Below, in pieces: positions 58,894-64,000 of a stretch of DNA of 64,000 nt. Within the stretch, counting starts at the first letter, position 1. Each line of letters starts with the position of its first letter. The notes below the pieces were generated by a model, which made no database searches, was not told where the DNA came from, and saw nothing but the letters and a program-made list of their open reading frames with translations. Position numbers and translations under genes: made by a program. The DNA is from Micromonospora parathelypteridis (GTDB lineage: Bacteria > Actinomycetota > Actinomycetes > Mycobacteriales > Micromonosporaceae): the NCBI RefSeq assembly GCF_014201145.1, contig NZ_JACHDP010000001.1, positions 2,728,001 to 2,792,000 of the forward strand, given 5' to 3'.

Positions 58894-59453
58894 CCGGCTG
58901 CCCACTCCTCGGCCCGCAACTCGTACTCCACCTCGCCGTGCTCGGTGCCCGGGATCGGGTCATCCCACTGCAGGTGGAAGGTGCGCACGTGGTGCAGCCC
59001 GGCCTTGGCCATCACCCGCCGGGAGCGTTCGTTGACCGCCATCGTCTCGGCCCAGACCCGACGCACCCCGACGGTGTCGAAGGCGTAGCGGACCAGCGCA
59101 CGGGAACCCTCGGTGGCCAGACCCCGCCCCCACGTCGCGCGGCGCAGCCGGTAGCCCAACTCGGCCTCGGTGCCGTCCGCCGACGGGTCGAGCGCGAACC
59201 AGCCCAGGAATTCGCCGGTCTCCCGGTCGAGCGCCGCCCAGCGCCCCAGCCCGGGATGCCGGTCGTACCCGGCCAACAACCTCGGCAACTGCTCATCACG
59301 GACCGTGGCCAGCGGGGTAGCGACACCACCGGTGAGGAAACGCATCACCTCGGAATCGCTGTCCAGCTCGACCAGCGCGCCCGCGTCCGCCGTGGTCAGC
59401 CGCCGCAACCGCAACCGCTCCGTCGAAGGCAGGCCGACGTCATCCACCCCCAT
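58860..59453 (-). CDS. GNAT N-acetyltransferase (RimJ/RimL-like)
   Basis: 197 residues. Typical of the RimJ/L group: STERLRLRRLTTADAGALVE at the start, GYRLRRATWGRGLATEGSRA as acetyl-CoA loop, NERSRRVMAKAGL near the end. The acceptor may be a protein amino group or a small amine. The ATG at 59453 is chosen; the upstream frame is the reverse of another gene. Confidence 0.85.
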   Translation of the reverse strand: MGVDDVGLPSTERLRLRRLTTADAGALVELDSDSEVMRFLTGGVATPLATVRDEQLPRLLAGYDRHPGLGRWAALDRETGEFLGWFALDPSADGTEAELGYRLRRATWGRGLATEGSRALVRYAFDTVGVRRVWAETMAVNERSRRVMAKAGLHHVRTFHLQWDDPIPGTEHGEVEYELRAEEWAAGQERPAARRAR

Positions 59454-59541
59454 GACGGGATCATCCCGCCCCCACACACCACCGTCGAACCATTTACCGC
59501 GCGACCAGAAGATCAAGGCCGTCGCAGGCGAGGCGGTCGCG

Positions 59542-59724
59542 TCAGCGCGGGGGCGCGACCACGAAGAACCGCCAGGAATACGCGTCGACAACGAGCACGG
59601 GCCCGTCCGGGTCCTTGCTGTCTCGTACCCCGACCACGTCCCCCAGATTCGTCGCCACCTCGACACACTGGTCGTTGGAACCACTGCGGCTGCTCTTCCG
59701 CCACCGGGCTCGGGTCAACTCCAC
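59542..59724 (-). CDS. DUF397 protein
   Basis: 60 residues, complete DUF397: ARWRKSSRSGSNDQCVEVA then VGVRDSKDPDGPVL and WRFFV. These are small partners of Scr1/WhiJ-type regulators in actinomycetes and can act as toxin-like members of the pair. The ATG at 59724 overlaps the end of the regulator gene by ten bases. Confidence 0.92.
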   Translation of the reverse strand: MELTRARWRKSSRSGSNDQCVEVATNLGDVVGVRDSKDPDGPVLVVDAYSWRFFVVAPPR

Positions 59725-60527
59725 GACTCCGCCACTTCCCTCAGCAACTCAATCGACTCCTGTGGTGGCAACGCCTGGCCGAGGGTAGCCTCCCAAGTCC
59801 GCTGTAGACGGAGCAAATCCGCTGGTCGATCAAGTTCCTGACCACCGATCTGGCCTCCGAGGTAGGCAAGGTCGCTGTTGTCGGCGACGGTGGCAAGGAT
59901 GAACGGGCCGTTGAGGCCGGGATACTCCTCGGCCGAACGAGGCACGACATGCAGCTGAACGCGCGGATGTTCGGTCGCCAACCGCGCCAGGTGCAGAGCC
60001 TGCTCGCACATCACCTTCCGGCCGCCGACGCGTCGCCGCAGCACCGACTCGTCGAGCACAGCTACGAGGTGCGGCGGTCGGTCCGCGTAGAGAACCTGCT
60101 GGCTGTCCATTCGGTCCGTCAACCGCCGCTCAACCTCATCGGCGTCGAGCAGCCTGTCCGATTCGAAAATGGCGCGGGCGTAGCCTTCGGTTTGCAGCAG
60201 CCCTGGAACGTGCAGCGGATCGAACCACCGCAGTGCTCGCGCCTCCGCGAGGATCCCCCGCCAGCCGCGCAACCAGACCTGGGCCTTGTCGAGGCTGACC
60301 AGCTCGGTGGACATGCGGCCGAAGAGGCCACCGGTGTCCAGGGCACGGTCGACGAGTTCCAGGTACTTCCCGGTGGGCGGTTGCTGGCCCAGCTCGACGG
60401 CGCTGACCATCGACGCCGAGTAGTTGACCGCCTTGGCCAGCTCGTCCTGGCTCCAGCCCCGCCGGGCCCGCGCCCGCCGCAGCTCCGCGATCAGGAACGC
60501 CGCCGCCGTCATCTGTCCATCGGCCAT
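59715..60527 (-). CDS. Scr1-type XRE regulator (DUF5753)
   Basis: 270 residues. The HTH is residues about 12-65 (RARRGWSQDELAKAVNYSAS, SMVSAVELGQ), and DUF5753 fills the rest (WFDPLHVPGLLQTEGYARA, then LTDRMDSQQVL and VMCEQALHLARLA). It pairs with the DUF397 gene just downstream, as in the S. coelicolor Scr1/Scr2 and WhiJ-type modules. Transcribed away from the small Cys-containing protein at 60967. ATG at 60527. Confidence 0.9.
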   Translation of the reverse strand: MADGQMTAAAFLIAELRRARARRGWSQDELAKAVNYSASMVSAVELGQQPPTGKYLELVDRALDTGGLFGRMSTELVSLDKAQVWLRGWRGILAEARALRWFDPLHVPGLLQTEGYARAIFESDRLLDADEVERRLTDRMDSQQVLYADRPPHLVAVLDESVLRRRVGGRKVMCEQALHLARLATEHPRVQLHVVPRSAEEYPGLNGPFILATVADNSDLAYLGGQIGGQELDRPADLLRLQRTWEATLGQALPPQESIELLREVAESWS

Positions 60528-60749
60528 GCCCTGCCGCCCTCCACCCCGCCGACGATCAACTCCAGTCGGCCGCCAGCGGTGGTGCCACCCGAAACAGGGT
60601 GGCTACGACGACGCGGCCAAACGCTTCCGACCGTAGTCGTCTGATCACCAGACTGTGAAGTGCGGAACCGCTTCCCGCCCCCGGGCCTGTCGGCGCCGCA
60701 CGGGACCGCCCCCGCCCAGGGCGGCCAGGTCGAGAGTGTCCAGATGAGT

Positions 60750-60826
60750 TGATCCACTCCAGTTCGCCGATGTGGGGGTAACCCGACGGGTGCGATACCG
60801 CCATGTCGCCGACCTGGTGTCGATCA
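60750..60826. repeat. Dispersed palindromic repeat, copy F
   Basis: TGATCCACTCCAG, then TTCGCCGATGTGGGGGTA; right arm ATACCGCCATGTCGCCGACC, ending TGTCGATCA. Full-length (77 bp), intergenic. Confidence 0.85.
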
Positions 60827-60836
60827 ACCGGGCCGT

Positions 60837-60914
60837 CCCACCGCCCAGCCGTCCCACCGCCCGGACAGCCCACCGCCCGGGCAGCCACCGCCCACACAGC
60901 CCACCGCCGGGGCG
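60837..60914. repeat. Five ~16-bp tandem units
   Basis: CCCACCGCCC plus a variable six bases, repeated five times (starts 60837, 60853, 60869, 60885, 60900; the fourth and fifth are 15 bp). It begins 11 bp after repeat copy F. Likely variable in number between strains. Confidence 0.8.
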
Positions 60915-60966
60915 AGCGGGGGGGGGTGATGACGCAAACGATTCAGCTCCAAAGGAAGGCCGCCTC

Positions 60967-61299
60967 ATGACCCGGACCGCCCCGGAGGACCGCATCACGC
61001 CGCAACGGCGGCCGCACCTGCCGCTGCGCCCGCTCTGGCTCTGCCGGGTCTGCGCCGGGCCCTGGCCGTGCCCGGTCGCCCGACTCACCCTCCGGCAGGA
61101 GTACGCCGACGATCAGATCGCGTTGAGCATCTACCTCTGCACGGTCCTGCACGACGCAGCCGCCGACCTGTACCGGCTCAACCCGCACGACGGCCCGGAC
61201 CCCGCAGCGCTCTTCACCCGATTCCTCGGCTGGGCGGCACCGGTCAGGGGTGGGTCATCCGGAGCAGGTCCAGCGTCTCGTCGAGCTGAGTCTCGGTGA
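60967..61299 (+). CDS. Small conserved Cys-containing protein
   Basis: 110 residues. The N-terminal half has [17 protein letters not shown] with three close cysteines, followed by [17 protein letters not shown] and a C-terminal helical part that reads RFLGWAAP. It could bind a metal. It is in the position of small proteins that accompany Scr1-type loci in this group. AAGGAAGG precedes the ATG. The last 56 bases overlap the convergent fumarase gene, so its final ~19 residues may be non-essential. Confidence 0.65.
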   Translation: MTRTAPEDRITPQRRPHLPLRPLWLCRVCAGPWPCPVARLTLRQEYADDQIALSIYLCTVLHDAAADLYRLNPHDGPDPAALFTRFLGWAAPVRGGSSGAGPASRRAESR

Positions 61300-62644
61300 G
61301 CTTGCCGGAGTCGACGTGCCCCCGGGAGATCACCACCTCGCGGATGGACGTCTGCTTGGCCAGCGCCTCCTTGGCGATCGACGCGGCCTCGTCGTACCCC
61401 AGGTAGCGGTTCAGCGGGGTGACGATCGACGGAGAGCCTTCGGCGTACGCCAGGCAGACCTCGGCGTCCGCGACCAGGCCGACCACCAGTCGGTCGGCGA
61501 ACAGCCGGCTCGCCGCGGAGAGCAGCCGGATCGACTCCAGCAGGTTGCGACCCATCACGGGGAGCATGACGTTCAGCTCGAAGTCGCCCTGCGAACCGGC
61601 GAAACCAACGGTCGCGTCGTTGCCGATCACCTGTGCGCACACCTGCCGCATCGCCTCGGCGACCACCGGGTTGACCTTGCCCGGCATGATCGACGAGCCC
61701 GGCTGCAGGTCGGGGATGCGCAGCTCGCGCAGGCCGGCGCGGGGGCCGGAACCCATCCAGCGGATGTCGTTGGCGATCTTGTAGAGGCCGACCGCCACGG
61801 TACGCAGTTGCCCCGAGGTCTCCACCAGCGCGTCGCGGGCGCCCTGCGCCTCGAAGTGGTTGCGCGCCTCGGACAACGGCAGCCCGGTCGACTCGCGCAG
61901 CTTGCCGATCACGGCGGCGGCGAAGCCGAGCGGGGTGTTGATCCCGGTGCCCACGGCGGTGCCGCCCAGCGGCAACTCGGCCAGCCGGGGCAGCGCGCCC
62001 TCCAGCCGGTCGACGCCGTAGCGGACCTGGGCCGCGTACCCGCCGAACTCCTGTCCCAGGGTGACCGGGGTGGCGTCCATCAGGTGGGTACGCCCGGCCT
62101 TGACCACCGTCTCGAACTCGGCCGATTTGGCCTCCAGCGCCGACGCCAGGTGGGCCAGCGACGGCAGCAGGTCTTCCACGATGAACTGGGTGGCGGCCAG
62201 GTGGATCGAGGACGGGAAGATGTCGTTACTGGACTGGGAGGCGTTGACGTGGTCGTTGGGGTGCACGTCCCGGCCCAGCTTCCGGGTCGCCAGGGTGGCG
62301 ATCACCTCGTTGGCGTTCATGTTCGACGAGGTGCCCGAACCGGTCTGGAACACGTCCACCGGAAACTGGTCGTCGTAGCCGCCGTCGGCCACGTGTGCCG
62401 CGGCGGCGGTGATGGCGGCGGCCACGTTGGCGTCGATCACGCCCAGCTCACCGTTGACCTCGGCTGCAGCGCCCTTGATCTGCGCGAGGGCCTTGATCTG
62501 GGCCGGCTCGAGGCCCCGACCGGAGATCGGAAAGTTCTGCACCGCACGCTGGGTCTGTGCCCGCCACAGCGCCTCGGTGGGCACCTCCACCTCGCCCATC
62601 GAGTCGCGTTCGATGCGGTAACCGGTCGCCTCTGGAGTCGTCAC
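61244..62644 (-). CDS. fumC: Fumarate hydratase, class II
   Basis: 466 residues, the normal length. It interconverts fumarate and malate in the TCA cycle, as a homotetramer without iron-sulfur cluster. Motifs include [13 protein letters not shown], then [20 protein letters not shown] with the active-site His, and the superfamily signature [11 protein letters not shown]. The GTG at 62644 is preferred (AGG nine bases ahead); ATG at 62653 would overlap its own ribosome site. Confidence 0.95.
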   Translation of the reverse strand: MTTPEATGYRIERDSMGEVEVPTEALWRAQTQRAVQNFPISGRGLEPAQIKALAQIKGAAAEVNGELGVIDANVAAAITAAAAHVADGGYDDQFPVDVFQTGSGTSSNMNANEVIATLATRKLGRDVHPNDHVNASQSSNDIFPSSIHLAATQFIVEDLLPSLAHLASALEAKSAEFETVVKAGRTHLMDATPVTLGQEFGGYAAQVRYGVDRLEGALPRLAELPLGGTAVGTGINTPLGFAAAVIGKLRESTGLPLSEARNHFEAQGARDALVETSGQLRTVAVGLYKIANDIRWMGSGPRAGLRELRIPDLQPGSSIMPGKVNPVVAEAMRQVCAQVIGNDATVGFAGSQGDFELNVMLPVMGRNLLESIRLLSAASRLFADRLVVGLVADAEVCLAYAEGSPSIVTPLNRYLGYDEAASIAKEALAKQTSIREVVISRGHVDSGKLTETQLDETLDLLRMTHP

Positions 62645-62688
62645 GCGTACCATCCTGCCGCGCCCGCCGCCGCCTCGCAGATGATCCG

Positions 62689-64000
62689 TCAGCCCAACTC
62701 GGCGAGCAGGCGTTCCACCTCGTGCTGGTCCGGTGACTCGACCTGGCGAAACAGGAACAGCGCCCGGGTCAGGTGAGTGCTCGCCGCCGCCGGGTCGGTG
62801 GGACGCAGGCAGCGGGCGAGGCCCAGCAGAGCCCGAGCCTGCTCGTAGCGGGCACCCAACCGGTTGGCGTCGGCGAGCACCCGGCGATGCAGGTCGAGCG
62901 CGCTGGCCACGTCCCCCTGGTCGAGGATCGCCCGGGCCAGCAGGTTGCGCGAGCTGCACTGCGCGATGCGGTCCCCCACCTCGGTCATCGCGACGAGAGC
63001 CGCGCGGTGCAGGTCGGCGGCCCGCTCCGGGCGGCCAGCTTCCCGCTCCATCGTCGCGATCTCGTTGAGCACCTCGCCCTCGCCGAAGCGGGTGCCCACC
63101 TGCTGCTTGAAGCGCAACGCCACCCGCAGCAACCGGCGGGCCGGTGCCACGTCGCCCATCCGGTGCCGCACCATGCCCAGGTGCCCGAAGGCGTTGCCGA
63201 TCCGACGGGGATCGCCGATCTCCCGGGCGAGCCCCAGGTGTCGCCGAGCGGTGCGCAACGCCTCGTCGTGCCGCCCCCACAGCAGGTAGGTGATCGACAG
63301 GTTGTTGAGGACGTTCGCGAGTGCCTCCTTGTCGCGTACCTGCCTCGCCAGAGCAGCGCCGGCGTCGTAGCACTCCCGGGCGCGGCGAAATTCGAAGTTG
63401 GCGGCGTACGAGGTGCCCAGGTTGCCCAGGGTGTTGCGGACGTCGTTGCGCAGGCCGAGCCGACGGAAGATGGCGAGCGACCTCTCCATCAGCCGGATCG
63501 ACTCGGGGAAGTTGCCCAGCCGGTAGTGGGCCGAGGCGAGATAGTTGAGCATCGTCGCCACCGCCCGGTCGTCGCCCAACTCCTCGGCGGCCCGCAGGCC
63601 AACGGTGTGGGTCTCGATCAACTCGTCCAGGTGACCGCCCTCGAACTGGGCGTGCCAGCAGGCCCTCGCCAACTGCCAGCAGTAACGGAAGAGCCCCTCG
63701 GTCTCCGCCAGGCGGACCAGGGTGGTCCACGCCGCCAGGTTCTCGTCGAGCCAGGCTCGACCCTGCTGGGCCACGAGAGTGACCAGGTCAGGGCGGACCG
63801 GCTCCGCCGTCACGATCAGCGAGTGGCCCGAGGAGAGCTCCGTCGTCCGGGCGATCGCCACGGCGACGTGCAGGTGGTGGTCGAGCAGACGCCCAACCGC
63901 ATCCCGCCGCTCGACCGCTCGCTCCGGCTCGGCAACCAGCGTCCGCGCGTACTCGCGAACCAGGTCGTGCAGCCGGTACCGACCCGGTTCCGCCTCCTCC
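62689..64000 (-). CDS. TPR/NB-ARC regulator, C-terminal part (cut by window edge)
   Basis: The frame is open from 62689 to the window end, so the N-terminus is missing. The first visible residues are [15 protein letters not shown], the end of an NB-ARC-type domain in AfsR/SARP or related regulators. About 390 residues of TPR follow, with units such as [23 protein letters not shown] and [18 protein letters not shown]. It is downstream of no visible gene here and 45 bp upstream of fumC. It is likely a signal-transduction ATPase or transcription factor; the DNA-binding part cannot be seen. Confidence 0.8.
   Translation of the reverse strand, partial: EEAEPGRYRLHDLVREYARTLVAEPERAVERRDAVGRLLDHHLHVAVAIARTTELSSGHSLIVTAEPVRPDLVTLVAQQGRAWLDENLAAWTTLVRLAETEGLFRYCWQLARACWHAQFEGGHLDELIETHTVGLRAAEELGDDRAVATMLNYLASAHYRLGNFPESIRLMERSLAIFRRLGLRNDVRNTLGNLGTSYAANFEFRRARECYDAGAALARQVRDKEALANVLNNLSITYLLWGRHDEALRTARRHLGLAREIGDPRRIGNAFGHLGMVRHRMGDVAPARRLLRVALRFKQQVGTRFGEGEVLNEIATMEREAGRPERAADLHRAALVAMTEVGDRIAQCSSRNLLARAILDQGDVASALDLHRRVLADANRLGARYEQARALLGLARCLRPTDPAAASTHLTRALFLFRQVESPDQHEVERLLAELG

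Larger units (their letters stand above)
60528..60966. other. Repeat-rich intergenic region
   Basis: 439 bp without a gene, between the Scr1-type regulator and the Cys-containing protein. It holds palindromic repeat copy F (60750-60826), a five-unit tandem repeat (60837-60914), a run of G ending near 60927, and the AAGGAAGG site for 60967. Confidence 0.7.

Noticed and set aside
62645..63730. N-terminal extension of fumarase in the same frame
   Set aside because: It overlaps the TPR regulator in another frame on the same strand, and fumarase has full length from 62644.

Overview
High-GC actinobacterial chromosome segment, most likely Micromonospora or a close member of Micromonosporaceae. The basis is strongly GC-biased third codon positions, GTG/TTG starts and stop/start overlaps, a conservon (cvnABCD), DUF397/Scr1-type regulators, DUF3263 and DUF3618 proteins, an MsiK-type sugar ATPase, and dispersed intergenic palindromes of a kind I associate with Micromonospora. 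No rRNA, CRISPR array, prophage or recognisable insertion sequence was seen. Genus assignment is inference; no database was consulted.

Layout. 1-4.8 kb: threonine synthase behind a SAM-I-type riboswitch, a divergent DMT exporter/ArsR pair with twin operators, DoxX and a DUF4232 lipoprotein. 4.8-8.5 kb: ABC permease plus an unusual fusion of a membrane-anchored S15-type hydrolase to an ABC ATPase. 8.9-17.2 kb: a seven-gene operon in which a complete conservon (CvnA kinase-like, CvnB roadblock, CvnC DUF742, CvnD GTPase) is preceded by a membrane sensor-like protein and followed by a hypothetical protein and a CDC48-like AAA+ ATPase. 17-24 kb: secreted SMP-30-like protein, GNAT, PP2C phosphatase, three small envelope proteins (DUF3618, holin-like, Gln-rich), DUF3263 and an ABC exporter pair with a repeated operator over its promoter. 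24-28.3 kb: amino-sugar catabolism (DeoR regulator, SIS isomerase/deaminase, ROK kinase, NagA). 28.3-28.6 kb: an inverted repeat enclosing a tandem array.

28.6-44.9 kb: DUF4032 protein, PAP2-like protein, APC permease, a DrrAB-like exporter with an AfsR-type regulator, a two-Rossmann-domain channel-like protein, a CrtU-like flavoprotein, an HNH nuclease with a possible leader ORF and hairpin, and a Ser/Thr kinase. 44.9-54.3 kb: crotonase-family protein, lipoprotein, AraC/VOC pair, MFS/CGNR pair, tRNA-Thr(UGU), msiK, rlmB and cysS. 54.4-64 kb: IclR regulator, an AbiEi/DUF559-like protein bracketed by two palindromic repeats, HAD phosphatase, EamA/CGNR pair, GNAT, Scr1/DUF397 pair, a Cys-containing small protein, fumarase, and a TPR/NB-ARC regulator cut by the right edge.

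Themes. Three transporters are each transcribed away from their own regulator (ArsR-DMT, CGNR-MFS, CGNR-EamA). A ~75-bp imperfect palindrome ending in TGATC/GATCA occurs six times between genes; one copy supplies the C-terminus and stop of a gene, and two others frame the DUF559-like gene. The strongest candidates for new biology are that repeat family, the inverted-repeat/tandem element at 28.4 kb, the extended conservon, and the hydrolase-ABC fusion.
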